Origin: Hydrogenophaga sp.
GTDB lineage: Bacteria; Pseudomonadota; Gammaproteobacteria; Burkholderiales; Burkholderiaceae_C
Direction of reading: 5' to 3'
NCBI GenBank assembly: GCA_020047875.1
Contig: JAIFNE010000009.1
Coordinates: forward strand, 1 to 18,346
Length of the DNA: 18,346 nt
In this document: positions 6,875-14,649 of the stretch, in pieces
Layout of the letters: every line of letters begins with the position of its first letter
Position numbering within the stretch: position 1 is the first letter of the stretch
Position numbers and translations under genes: made by a program
Notes under the pieces: generated by a model
What the model was told of the DNA's origin: nothing
Seen by the model: the letters and a program-made list of their open reading frames with translations, nothing else
The model's database searches: none

Positions 6875-7942
6875 TCAAAACGCCTCTTTCTCGGCCTCCA
6901 GATAGGCCAGGCTGATGTACTTGCCGATGTTGCTTTCAAAGCCCTGCATGGTTTTCGCTCGGCTGGCCACGCGCGGGTCTTTCAGCACCGCGGCACGCGC
7001 GGCCTCCATCGGCTGGCCGTCTTTCACCGCCTTCAGGCAGGGCTCGTAAATGCCGGCCATGAAGTCGCCATAGGCCTTGAGCAAGCCGGTGCTGGCCAGG
7101 CCATGCCCGGGCACCCAGAGCTGGTCGCCGGTGGCCGCCTGCAAGACCTCGTAGGTCTTGGCGGTACCCGCGTAGGAGCCGTCGTCCATGTTGGCGATGC
7201 GGTTGTCCATCGCGATGTCGCCCACATGGGTCACGCGGTCTTCCACCACCTGCACACACAGGTCGGACGGGGTGTGGGCCGTGCCGTAGTGGTGCATCTT
7301 GAGCGTGACCTCGCCGAAGCGGAAGGTCTGGCCATGCGCGGTGGGGCGGTTGGGTGCCACCACCTTGGTGCCCATGGTGGCCTGGTTGGTCCAGCGCTCC
7401 ATCAGGCTGCGCCAGAGGTTGCCCTCGGCGCCCTTGATCTGCTCGATGGTGTGTGGCAGGGCGTGAATCGGCAGGTCGGCGCCATAGGCCTCGACAAAGG
7501 CGTGGTTGCCCAGCCAGTGGTCTCCGTGGTAGTGGCTGTTGAACACCGCCACCACCGGCTGCGGTGTGACGCGGCGGATCATGCGGATCGCCATCTGCCC
7601 CACCTGCAGCGAACAGCCCGAATCCAGCACCACCACACCCGCCCCGGTGACCACAAACACCACATTGGCCATCAGGCCCTGGTTCTCGGCGGTGGGGAAA
7701 CCGTCCTTGGCGTACACCATCCACACATGGGGGCTGAGGCGCTGGGCCGGCACATCGGGCACCGGCGGGCCTTCAATGAAGTCCTGCACCTGCTGGGCCC
7801 ACAGGCGCGCCTCGGGCCAGGCGGCCAGGCCCAAGCCGGTGGCACCCAACGCCCCAGCGGCTTTCAGCCAGTGGCGGCGCGTGTGGCGGGCCGCAGGCGG
7901 CACGGTTTTGTCAGGGCCGGGTGGGATCGGGCGCATGGGCAT
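6875..7942 (-). CDS. Tat-exported metallo-beta-lactamase-fold hydrolase (SoxH-like)
   Basis: This is a 355-residue MBL-fold protein. The start at 7942 is supported by a good ribosome-binding site (AGAGGAG, five bases before the ATG); the open frame upstream is a shadow of coaBC. The N-terminus carries TRRHWLKAAGALGATGLGLA (residues 21-40), a Tat-like signal with RR at 22-23, so the enzyme probably acts in the periplasm. The dizinc site is complete: SHYHGDH (H137, H139, D141, H142), H223 in TAHTPSD, D242 in HVGDIA and H280 in PGHG. The overall pattern resembles SoxH-type and quinoprotein-associated zinc hydrolases. No sox or PQQ genes are nearby, so the substrate is unknown. Glyoxalase II is unlikely because of the export signal. 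It lies 46 bases downstream of coaBC; an AT-rich gap with GATAAT (7962-7967, - strand) could supply its own promoter. Confidence 0.85.
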   Translation of the reverse strand: MPMRPIPPGPDKTVPPAARHTRRHWLKAAGALGATGLGLAAWPEARLWAQQVQDFIEGPPVPDVPAQRLSPHVWMVYAKDGFPTAENQGLMANVVFVVTGAGVVVLDSGCSLQVGQMAIRMIRRVTPQPVVAVFNSHYHGDHWLGNHAFVEAYGADLPIHALPHTIEQIKGAEGNLWRSLMERWTNQATMGTKVVAPNRPTAHGQTFRFGEVTLKMHHYGTAHTPSDLCVQVVEDRVTHVGDIAMDNRIANMDDGSYAGTAKTYEVLQAATGDQLWVPGHGLASTGLLKAYGDFMAGIYEPCLKAVKDGQPMEAARAAVLKDPRVASRAKTMQGFESNIGKYISLAYLEAEKEAF

Positions 7943-7988
7943 GTCTCCTCTGGTTTGAAAAATTATCCATCCATAAGCAATCGGTGAT

Positions 7989-9221
7989 TTATGAGTTTGG
8001 TGGCAAGCGCCGGGCCACTTCCGCCACCAGCCGGCGGGCCAGAGCGCGTTTGCTGTCGCGCGGCCAGGGGTGCACGCCCTGCTCGTCCACCAGGTACAAC
8101 TGGTTGTCGTCCTGCCCGAAAGCGCTGGGGCCGTGGTTGGCCACCAGCAGCGGCACGCCTTTGCGCGCACGCTTGGCTTGGGCGTGGGCCTGCAGGTTGT
8201 CGGTCTCGGCGGCAAAGCCCACGCAATACAGGGCGCCACTGCGCCCACGTGGGCTGGCGGCCAGGCCGGCCAGGATGTCGGGGTTTTCGGTGAACACCAT
8301 GGGCGGCGGCGTGCCCTGCCCGTCTTTCTTGATCTTCTGATCGGCCGCCTGGGCGGGGCGCCAGTCGGCCACCGCGGCGGTGGCGATGAACACATCGGCC
8401 TGGAGGGCTTCGGCCTCGGCGGCGTCGCGCATCTGCAGGGCGGTGGTCACGTCCAGACGGCGCACGCCCCTTGGTGTGGGCAACGTCACCGGGCCAGCGA
8501 TGAGCGTGACCTGGGCGCCCGCCTCCCAGGCGGCGTGTGCGATGGCAAAGCCCATCTTGCCCGATGAGTGGTTGGTGATGCCGCGCACCGGGTCGATGGG
8601 CTCGAAGGTGGGGCCGGCCGTGACCAGCACCCGCCGCCCGGCGAGCGCCTTGGGCTGAAAGAAGGCCACGATGTCGTCCAGCAGCTCGGCGGGCTCCAGC
8701 ATGCGGCCGTCGCCGGTTTCGCCGCAGGCCTGCTCGCCCGCACCCACATCGAGCACGGTGGTGCCGTCAGCGCGCAACTGCGCCACATTGCGCTGGGTCG
8801 CCGGGTGCACCCACATTTCGCGGTTCATCGCTGGCGCCAGAATCAACGGCACCCGCTCCAGCGGACGCGCCAGACACATCAGGCTGAGCAGGTCATCGGC
8901 CCGGCCATGCAGCAGCTTGGCCATGAAATCGGCGCTGGCCGGGGCGACCAGAATCGCGTCGGCCTCGCGGCTCAGGTTGATGTGCGGCATGTTGTTGTCC
9001 ACGCCACCCGCGGTGCGAGCATCCCATTGCGAGGAGAACACCGGGCGACCAGAGAGCGCCTGCATCGTCACCGGCGTCATGAACCGTTCGGCCGCCTCGG
9101 TCATCACCACCTGCACGCTGGCGCCCTGTTTGATGAGCGCGCGGCACAGCTCGGCCGCCTTGTAGCAGGCGATGCCACCCGAAAGCCCCAGAACGATGTG
9201 TTTGCCAGCCAGTTCATTCAT
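7989..9221 (-). CDS. coaBC: Bifunctional phosphopantothenoylcysteine decarboxylase / phosphopantothenate-cysteine ligase
   Basis: CoaBC makes 4'-phosphopantetheine from 4'-phosphopantothenate in two steps of coenzyme A synthesis. The 410-residue product has both halves. The flavin-dependent CoaC decarboxylase domain (residues ~1-190) shows GLSGGIACYKAAEL, the catalytic His in MPHINLS (H80), PAMN (130-133) and ACGETGDGRM with the active Cys at 166. The CoaB ligase domain (~195-410) starts with VLVTAGPTFEPIDPVRGITN, then NHSSGKMG, KIKKDG and VANHGPSAFGQDDN. The start at 9221 has no clear Shine-Dalgarno. A TACATT hexamer (9227-9232, - strand) ends only six bases before the ATG, so a leaderless or nearly leaderless transcript is possible. 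The gene is divergent from pyrG. Confidence 0.96.
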   Translation of the reverse strand: MNELAGKHIVLGLSGGIACYKAAELCRALIKQGASVQVVMTEAAERFMTPVTMQALSGRPVFSSQWDARTAGGVDNNMPHINLSREADAILVAPASADFMAKLLHGRADDLLSLMCLARPLERVPLILAPAMNREMWVHPATQRNVAQLRADGTTVLDVGAGEQACGETGDGRMLEPAELLDDIVAFFQPKALAGRRVLVTAGPTFEPIDPVRGITNHSSGKMGFAIAHAAWEAGAQVTLIAGPVTLPTPRGVRRLDVTTALQMRDAAEAEALQADVFIATAAVADWRPAQAADQKIKKDGQGTPPPMVFTENPDILAGLAASPRGRSGALYCVGFAAETDNLQAHAQAKRARKGVPLLVANHGPSAFGQDDNQLYLVDEQGVHPWPRDSKRALARRLVAEVARRLPPNS

Positions 9222-9327
9222 GCCGGCAATGTAGCAGCGTTGCAGCGCGCCAATGCGGTGCCGGCGCGGTTGGTGAACGCTGCGCGCGGCGACGCCGGCG
9301 CAGGCCAGAGGCCGCGTCGGGCGCCCC

Positions 9328-9333
9328 TATAAT
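9328..9333 (+). promoter_or_regulatory. pyrG: Probable -10 box of the pyrG promoter
   Basis: A perfect TATAAT hexamer lies 41 bases upstream of the pyrG start codon, in an otherwise very GC-rich 153-base divergent gap between coaBC and pyrG. No good -35 is visible at 16-18 bases upstream (the sequence there is CCAGAG). The initially transcribed region would be pyrimidine-rich (TTTCTATTTCCACCTCCC). This is likely the promoter of the pyrG-kdsA run. Confidence 0.6.
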
Positions 9334-9350
9334 TTCTATTTCCACCTCCC

Positions 9351-9367
9351 GCGAGCGCAAGGCTCGC
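9351..9367 (+). promoter_or_regulatory. Leader hairpin immediately upstream of pyrG start codon
   Basis: GCGAGC (9351-9356) is perfectly complementary to GCTCGC (9362-9367) across a five-base GCAAG loop; the hairpin ends seven bases before the pyrG ATG. The only AAGG Shine-Dalgarno-like bases (9359-9362) fall in the loop and the first base of the right arm. It could therefore modulate ribosome access, although a six-pair stem may also be chance in GC-rich DNA. Confidence 0.4.
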
Positions 9368-9374
9368 CCGAGAC

Positions 9375-11045
9375 ATGACCAAATTTGTGTTCGTCACCGG
9401 CGGTGTGGTGTCCTCTCTGGGCAAAGGCATCGCCTCCGCATCGCTGGCCGCGCTTCTAGAATCCCGCGGCCTCAAAGTCACCCTGATCAAGCTCGACCCG
9501 TACATCAACGTGGACCCGGGCACGATGTCGCCGTTTCAGCACGGCGAGGTGTTCGTCACCGACGACGGTGCCGAGACCGACCTCGACCTCGGCCACTACG
9601 AGCGTTTCATCGAAACGCGAATGAAGAAAAGCAACAACTTCACCACTGGCAAGATTTACCAGTCGGTGCTGGAGAAGGAACGGCGCGGCGACTACCTGGG
9701 CAAGACGGTGCAGGTGATTCCGCACGTGACCAACGAAATTCAGGAATACATCAAACGCGGCGCGGGCGTGGGCACCGCCGATGCCGTTGAAGTGGCAATC
9801 GTCGAAATCGGCGGCACCGTGGGCGACATCGAATCGCTGCCGTTTCTGGAGGCGGTGCGCCAGATGAGCCTGCGCATGGGGCCCAACAACTCGGTGTTTC
9901 TGCACCTGAGTTACGTGCCCTGGATTGCCGCTGCGGGCGAGCTCAAGACCAAGCCAACGCAGCACACCGCCAAGGAACTGCGCGCCATCGGCATTCAGGC
10001 CGACGCCCTGCTCTGCCGCGCCGACCGCCGCATCCCCGACGAGGAGCGCGCCAAGATCAGCCTGTTTTCCAACGTGCCCGAGTGGGGCGTGATCTCCATG
10101 TGGGATGTGGACACCATCTACAAGGTGCCGCGCATCCTGCACGAGCAGGGCCTGGACGGCCTGGTTTGCGACAAGCTGCGCCTGAACACGCCGCCGGCCA
10201 ACCTCAAGCGCTGGGACGATCTGGTGTACGAGGTCGAACACCCACAACACACCGCACACATCGCGATGGTGGGCAAATACGTCGACCTGTCCGACAGCTA
10301 CAAGTCGCTCAATGAAGCGCTGCGCCACGCTGGCATGAAGAACCACGCCAAGGTGCAGATCGAATACATCGACTCCGAGACGCTGACCCCTGACAACGTG
10401 GCGCACACGCTGAGCCGTTTCGACGCGATTCTGGTCCCCGGCGGCTTCGGCAAGCGCGGCATTGAGGGCAAGATCTGCGCCGCGCGTTTCGCCCGCGAGC
10501 ACGGCGTGCCTTACCTCGGCATCTGCCTGGGCATGCAGGTCGCAACCATTGAATATGCGCGCCATGTGGCGGGGCTGGAAGGCGCCAACAGCACCGAATT
10601 CGAGCCCGACACGCCGCACCCGGTGATTGCCCTCATCGACGAGTGGCAGGACGCCGATGGCTCCATCCAGAAGCGCGATGCCAGCTCCGACCTGGGCGGC
10701 ACGATGCGCCTGGGCGCGCAAAGCTCCGACGTCGCGCCCGGCACCCTGGCCCATCAGATCTACGGCCCGGTGGTCACCGAGCGGCACCGCCACCGCTTTG
10801 AAGCCAACGAGCACTACCTGGAGCGCCTGCGCGCCGCCGGCCTGGTCATTTCCGCGTTGACGCAGCGCGAGCACCTCACCGAAATGATCGAGCTGCCCAC
10901 GGCGGTGCACCCCTGGTATGTGGGCGTGCAGTTTCACCCCGAGTTCAAGTCCACGCCGTGGGACGGCCACCCGCTGTTCAACGCCTACATCCACGCTGCG
11001 CTGGCGCACCACAGCCAGCAGCACCCGCTGAAGGCTGCGGCCTGA
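9375..11045 (+). CDS. pyrG: CTP synthase (glutamine hydrolysing)
   Basis: PyrG converts UTP to CTP using ATP and glutamine, the last step of de novo pyrimidine nucleotide synthesis. The 556-residue product is of normal length. The synthetase domain (~1-267) opens with MTKFVFVTGGVVSSLGKGI and contains IKLDPYINVDPGTMSPFQHG and DDGAETDLDLGHYERF, then EIGGTVGDIESLPFLEA. The class I glutamine amidotransferase domain (~290-545) begins at IAMVGKYVDLSDSYKS and has the nucleophile in LGICLGMQ (C384) and the His-Glu pair in VQFHPEF (H521, E523), so the triad is complete. kdsA follows after ten bases, indicating co-transcription. Expression may be tuned through the leader described separately. Confidence 0.97.
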   Translation: MTKFVFVTGGVVSSLGKGIASASLAALLESRGLKVTLIKLDPYINVDPGTMSPFQHGEVFVTDDGAETDLDLGHYERFIETRMKKSNNFTTGKIYQSVLEKERRGDYLGKTVQVIPHVTNEIQEYIKRGAGVGTADAVEVAIVEIGGTVGDIESLPFLEAVRQMSLRMGPNNSVFLHLSYVPWIAAAGELKTKPTQHTAKELRAIGIQADALLCRADRRIPDEERAKISLFSNVPEWGVISMWDVDTIYKVPRILHEQGLDGLVCDKLRLNTPPANLKRWDDLVYEVEHPQHTAHIAMVGKYVDLSDSYKSLNEALRHAGMKNHAKVQIEYIDSETLTPDNVAHTLSRFDAILVPGGFGKRGIEGKICAARFAREHGVPYLGICLGMQVATIEYARHVAGLEGANSTEFEPDTPHPVIALIDEWQDADGSIQKRDASSDLGGTMRLGAQSSDVAPGTLAHQIYGPVVTERHRHRFEANEHYLERLRAAGLVISALTQREHLTEMIELPTAVHPWYVGVQFHPEFKSTPWDGHPLFNAYIHAALAHHSQQHPLKAAA

Positions 11046-11055
11046 TCGGACTGTC

Positions 11056-11913
11056 ATGAAACTCTGCGGATTCGACGTTGGCCTGGACCAGCCCTTTTTC
11101 CTGATCGCAGGCACTTGCTCGATCGAGGGCCTGCAACTGTCGATCGATGTGGCGGGGCAGCTCAAGGAAGCCTGCACCACGCTGGGCATTCCCCTGATTT
11201 ACAAAGGCTCGTTCGACAAGGCCAACCGGTCTTCGGGCAGCACGCAGCGCGGCCTGGGTCTGGACGCCGGCCTGAAGGTGCTCGACGAGGTGCGCCGCCA
11301 GACCGGCCTGCCGGTGCTGACCGACGTGCACGACGCCGCTCAGGTGGCCGAGGTGGCCGAGGTGGTGGACGTGCTGCAGACCCCGGCGTTCCTGTGCCGC
11401 CAGACCGATTTCATTCGGGCCGTGGCCCAGTCGGGCAAGCCGGTCAACATCAAGAAGGGGCAGTTCCTCGCGCCCTGGGACATGACCCACGTGATCGACA
11501 AAGCCCGCGCCGCTGCACGCGAGGTGGGCCTGTCGGAAGACCGCTTTCTGGCCTGCGAGCGCGGTGTGAGCTTTGGCTACAACAACCTGGTGGCCGACAT
11601 GACCAGCCTGGCCGAGATGCGCAAGTCTGGCGCGCCGGTGGTGTTCGACGTCACCCACTCGGTGCAGAAACCCGGTGGCCTGGGATCGGTCAGCGGTGGC
11701 GCCCGCGAGATGGTGCCGGTGCTGGCGCGAGCCGGGGTGGCTGCCGGGGTGGCGGGCCTGTTCATGGAAACCCACCCGGCGCCTGCCGAAGCCTGGTCGG
11801 ACGGCCCGAACGCCGTGCCGCTGAAACACATGAAGGCGCTGCTGGAATCGCTGGTGGCGATTGACCAGATCATCAAGCGCCGGCCGCTGCTGGAAAACCA
11901 CTTCAACGCCTGA
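11056..11913 (+). CDS. kdsA: 3-deoxy-8-phosphooctulonate synthase (KDO-8-phosphate synthase)
   Basis: KdsA condenses phosphoenolpyruvate with arabinose 5-phosphate to give KDO-8-phosphate for lipopolysaccharide inner core. The 285-residue TIM-barrel protein shows YKGSFDKANRSSGSTQRG, PVLTDVHD, DVLQTPAFLCRQTD, NIKKGQFLAPWDM, ACERGVSFGYNNLV, VFDVTHSVQ and GLFMETHP. The metal ligands of the metal-dependent class are all present: C21 (AGTCSIEG), H201, E238 and D249 (SDGPNAV). The more familiar GPC and RGPG motifs read GTC and RGLG here. I believe these variants are common in Burkholderiales, so I do not take them as decay. It sits ten bases after pyrG and 14 before the DUF1330 gene, apparently in one transcription unit. 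Confidence 0.96.
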   Translation: MKLCGFDVGLDQPFFLIAGTCSIEGLQLSIDVAGQLKEACTTLGIPLIYKGSFDKANRSSGSTQRGLGLDAGLKVLDEVRRQTGLPVLTDVHDAAQVAEVAEVVDVLQTPAFLCRQTDFIRAVAQSGKPVNIKKGQFLAPWDMTHVIDKARAAAREVGLSEDRFLACERGVSFGYNNLVADMTSLAEMRKSGAPVVFDVTHSVQKPGGLGSVSGGAREMVPVLARAGVAAGVAGLFMETHPAPAEAWSDGPNAVPLKHMKALLESLVAIDQIIKRRPLLENHFNA

Positions 11914-11927
11914 GTCCGAGAGATCCC

Positions 11928-12215
11928 ATGCCCGCTTACATCATTGCCGAGGTCAGCATCACCAACCCAGAGCAAATGGCCCAGTACCGCGAGTGGAGCA
12001 CCCGCGCCATGCAGGAACACGGTGCCGAGGTGCTGGTGCGCGGCGGGCAGGTGGTGGCGCTGGAGGGCGAGTGGGCGCCGCAGCGGATGGTGGTGTTGAA
12101 GTTCAGTGACCTGGCGTCGGCGCAGGCCTATTACCACTCCGAAACCTACACCCACGCGCGCCAGGTGCGCGAGGGCGCCGGCTCGATTCGCATGATTGCG
12201 GTCGAGGGCGTTTGA
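11928..12215 (+). CDS. DUF1330 domain-containing protein
   Basis: This is a 95-residue protein with the compact ferredoxin-like dimeric alpha/beta-barrel pattern of DUF1330: MPAYIIAEVSITNPEQMAQY at the start, a central GAEVLVRGGQVVALEGEW strand-turn-strand, and RMVVLKFSDLASAQAYYHS followed by YTHARQVREGAGSIRMIAVEG. No signal or membrane segment is present. It follows kdsA by 14 bases and precedes eno by 80, so it is probably part of the same operon. The biochemical function of the family is not established. Confidence 0.9.
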   Translation: MPAYIIAEVSITNPEQMAQYREWSTRAMQEHGAEVLVRGGQVVALEGEWAPQRMVVLKFSDLASAQAYYHSETYTHARQVREGAGSIRMIAVEGV

Positions 12216-12295
12216 ATACCAGCACCGGGATGGCGCCTGTTTTCATCTTGTGTCTGATCTGACTGATTTGTTTTGGATTTTTTTGAAGGAAGTGT

Positions 12296-13579
12296 ATGAG
12301 CGCCATTGTTGATATCGTCGGCCGTGAAATCCTGGACAGCCGTGGCAACCCCACGGTGGAATGCGACGTGCTGCTGGAAAGCGGCGTGATGGGCCGCGCC
12401 GCGGTGCCCTCGGGCGCCTCTACCGGCTCGCGCGAGGCGATCGAGCTGCGCGACGGCGACAAGAGCCGCTACCTGGGCAAGGGCGTGCTGCGGGCGGTGG
12501 AGCACATCAACACCGAGATCGGCGAGGCCGTGCTGGGCCTGGACGCGTCCGAGCAGGCGTTTCTGGACAAGACCCTGATCGACCTCGACGGTACCGACAA
12601 CAAGAGCCGCCTGGGCGCCAACGCGATGCTCGCGGTATCGATGGCGGTGGCGCGCGCCGCGGCCGAAGAGGCCGGCCTGCCGCTGTACCGCTACTTTGGC
12701 GGCATGAGCGCGGTGCAGATGCCGGTGCCCATGATGAACGTGGTCAACGGCGGCGCGCACGCCAACAACAACCTCGACCTGCAGGAGCTGATGATCATTC
12801 CGGTGGGCGCGCCGAGCTTTCGCGAAGCGCTGCGCTGGGGCGCCGAGGTGTTTCACGCACTCAAGAAAATCATCCACGACAAGGGCATGAGCATCGCGGT
12901 GGGCGACGAAGGCGGTTTTGCGCCGAATGTGGCCAACCACGAGGCCGCCATCCAGATGATTCTGGAGGCAATCGCCAACGCCGGCTACACGCCGGGCGAG
13001 CAGATCGCCCTGGGCCTGGACTGCGCGGCCAGCGAGTTTTACAAAGACGGCAAGTACGTGCTGAGTGCCGAGGGCCTCACCCTTTCGGCCGAGGAATGGA
13101 CCAACATTCTGGCCACCTGGGTCGACAAGTACCCGATCATCAGCATTGAAGACGCCATGGCCGAGGGCGACTGGGACGGCTGGAAGCATCTCACCGAGCG
13201 ACTGGGCAAGCAGGTGCAGCTGGTGGGCGACGACCTGTTCGTGACCAACACCAAGATCCTGAAAGAAGGCATCGACAAGGGCATCGCCAACTCCATCCTG
13301 ATCAAAATCAACCAGATCGGCACCCTCACCGAAACCTTCGCCGCCATCGAGATGGCCAAGCGGGCCGGCTACACCGCCGTGATTTCGCACCGATCGGGTG
13401 AAACCGAAGACAGCACCATCGCCGACATCGCGGTGGGCACCAACGCTGGCCAGATCAAGACCGGCTCGCTGAGCCGCTCGGACCGCATGGCCAAGTACAA
13501 CCAGCTGCTGCGCATCGAGGAAGACCTGGGCGAGGTGGCGGTGTACCCGGGCCGGGCTGCGTTTTATAACCTCAAATGA
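12296..13579 (+). CDS. eno: Enolase (phosphopyruvate hydratase)
   Basis: Enolase interconverts 2-phosphoglycerate and phosphoenolpyruvate in glycolysis and gluconeogenesis and is often a component of the RNA degradosome. The 427-residue length is standard. Signatures in order: REILDSRGNPTVE, PSGASTGSREAIELRDGD, GANAMLAVSMA, NGGAHANNNLDLQELMI, GDEGGFAPN, Mg-binding SIEDAMAEGDWDGW and VGDDLFVTN, catalytic Lys in ILIKINQIGTLTET, and SHRSGETEDSTIAD. The ribosome-binding site is strong (GAAGGAAG before the ATG), and the 80-base leader ends in a T-rich run, which may help high expression. kdsA upstream consumes phosphoenolpyruvate, which gives a weak metabolic link. Confidence 0.98.
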   Translation: MSAIVDIVGREILDSRGNPTVECDVLLESGVMGRAAVPSGASTGSREAIELRDGDKSRYLGKGVLRAVEHINTEIGEAVLGLDASEQAFLDKTLIDLDGTDNKSRLGANAMLAVSMAVARAAAEEAGLPLYRYFGGMSAVQMPVPMMNVVNGGAHANNNLDLQELMIIPVGAPSFREALRWGAEVFHALKKIIHDKGMSIAVGDEGGFAPNVANHEAAIQMILEAIANAGYTPGEQIALGLDCAASEFYKDGKYVLSAEGLTLSAEEWTNILATWVDKYPIISIEDAMAEGDWDGWKHLTERLGKQVQLVGDDLFVTNTKILKEGIDKGIANSILIKINQIGTLTETFAAIEMAKRAGYTAVISHRSGETEDSTIADIAVGTNAGQIKTGSLSRSDRMAKYNQLLRIEEDLGEVAVYPGRAAFYNLK

Positions 13580-13648
13580 CCCGCATGCTGACCGCGCAGG
13601 CTCACCGTGTGGTTGCGCTGACCTGATGGTCTGAGTGCTCGTCTCGTC

Positions 13649-13933
13649 ATGGCCAACCGCTTCATTCCCGGCCTGCTGATCACCCTGCTGATCGTGCTGC
13701 ACGCGCAGCTTTGGTTTGGCCGCGGCAGCGTGGCGCAGGTGGCGCAGATGAAGCAGGATCTGGCCGCGCTGGGGGAAAGCAACCGCGAGGCCAGGCTACG
13801 CAACGACCAGTTGGCCAACGAGGTGCGCGATTTGCAGGAGGGCCTGGACATGGTCGAGGAGCTGGCCCGCCAGGATATGGGCATGGTGAAACCCAACGAA
13901 ATTTTCGTGCAGATCGCGCAGACCCGCCGGTGA
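13649..13933 (+). CDS. ftsB: Cell division protein FtsB
   Basis: FtsB is a bitopic inner-membrane protein that joins FtsL and FtsQ in the divisome. The 94-residue product has a short cytoplasmic N-terminus, one transmembrane helix (about residues 6-23, FIPGLLITLLIVLHAQLWF) and a periplasmic coiled coil (~30-70: VAQMKQDLAALGESN, then LRNDQLANEVRDLQEGLDMVEELAR). It closes with the family's DMGMVKPNEIFVQI ending. It lies 69 bases after eno, the classical eno-ftsB neighbourhood of proteobacteria. Its stop TGA overlaps a GTG start of the next gene (GTGA, 13930-13933). Confidence 0.94.
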   Translation: MANRFIPGLLITLLIVLHAQLWFGRGSVAQVAQMKQDLAALGESNREARLRNDQLANEVRDLQEGLDMVEELARQDMGMVKPNEIFVQIAQTRR

Positions 13934-14649
13934 CGCGGGTGACCGACCACCCCTGCGCGCCCGGCACGCCACACACCCCGCCCGTGGTCTGCCTGCTGGG
14001 CGGCGAGTCAACCGGCAAGAGCACCTTGGCCCAGGCGCTGGCGCACCACCTGGAGCAGGTGCACGGACTGCGGGTGGCGCTCATTCCCGAAACACTCCGG
14101 GCCTGGTGCGAGGCGGCGGGCAGAGCGCCTGAATGTTCCGAGCAGGCCGCGATCGCAGCCGAGCAGAGCCGGCAGATTGCCGAGGCCACGCAACAGCCTG
14201 GGGTCGACCTGGTGATTGCCGACACCTCGGCGCTGGTGGTGGCGGTTTACAGCGAGCTTTACTTTGCCGACGCCAGCCTGCTCGCACCCGCCCGCGCCGA
14301 GCAGTCGCGCTACGCGCTCAACCTGCTGATGGGCCTGGACCTGCCCTGGACGCCCGACGGCCTGTTCCGCGACAGCCCCGCCATTCGCGACGCCACCGAC
14401 GCCCTGCTGCGCCGCGAGCTCGACGCCGCCGGCCTGCCCTACCAGACCATTCACGGCCAACAAGAAGCCCGGCTGCAGCAGGCGCTGCGCGCCTTGGAGC
14501 GGGTGCTGGGCCAGCCGCTGGTGCCGCCCGACCGCAACCTGAGCGAAGGGCGCGTGGCCTGGAACTGCGAAAAGTGCAGCGACCCGGCCTGTGAACACCG
14601 CCTGTTCAGCCAGTTGATACAACAGCAGTCCCCCGAAACACGCGCATGA
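13930..14649 (+). CDS. NadR-like P-loop ATPase/kinase with C-terminal Cys cluster
   Basis: This is a cytoplasmic P-loop protein of about 239 residues, resembling the AAA_28/NadR nicotinamide-riboside-kinase group. The Walker A motif is LLGGESTGKSTLAQ (residues 24-32). FIDT-like acidic motifs follow (VDLVIADTSALVVAVYSELYF), as in NadR-type kinases. Two in-frame GTG starts (13930, 13939) are possible. I choose 13930 because it overlaps the ftsB stop as GTGA; the frame is also open upstream within ftsB, where no start makes sense. The C-terminus carries WNCEKCSDPACEHRLF with C213, C216, C221 and H223, a possible small zinc-binding knuckle. The proposed riboside kinase role is by resemblance only. 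The stop overlaps the start of the truncated epimerase gene as ATGA. Confidence 0.75.
   Translation: MTRVTDHPCAPGTPHTPPVVCLLGGESTGKSTLAQALAHHLEQVHGLRVALIPETLRAWCEAAGRAPECSEQAAIAAEQSRQIAEATQQPGVDLVIADTSALVVAVYSELYFADASLLAPARAEQSRYALNLLMGLDLPWTPDGLFRDSPAIRDATDALLRRELDAAGLPYQTIHGQQEARLQQALRALERVLGQPLVPPDRNLSEGRVAWNCEKCSDPACEHRLFSQLIQQQSPETRA

Noticed and set aside
9456..11189. Long antisense open frame (577 codons) over pyrG and the kdsA start
   Set aside because: This is a shadow of the strongly supported pyrG; the product has no domain and no ribosome-binding site logic.
11056..11913. KdsA with GTC and RGLG instead of the more familiar GPC and RGPG motifs, first considered as active-site decay
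   Set aside because: All metal ligands and substrate motifs are intact, and I recall the same substitutions in other betaproteobacterial KdsA proteins, so this looks like lineage variation.
12146..13702. Antisense open frame (518 codons) over eno
   Set aside because: This is a shadow of enolase with a repetitive His/Val/Gln-rich product, typical of the complement of highly biased codons.
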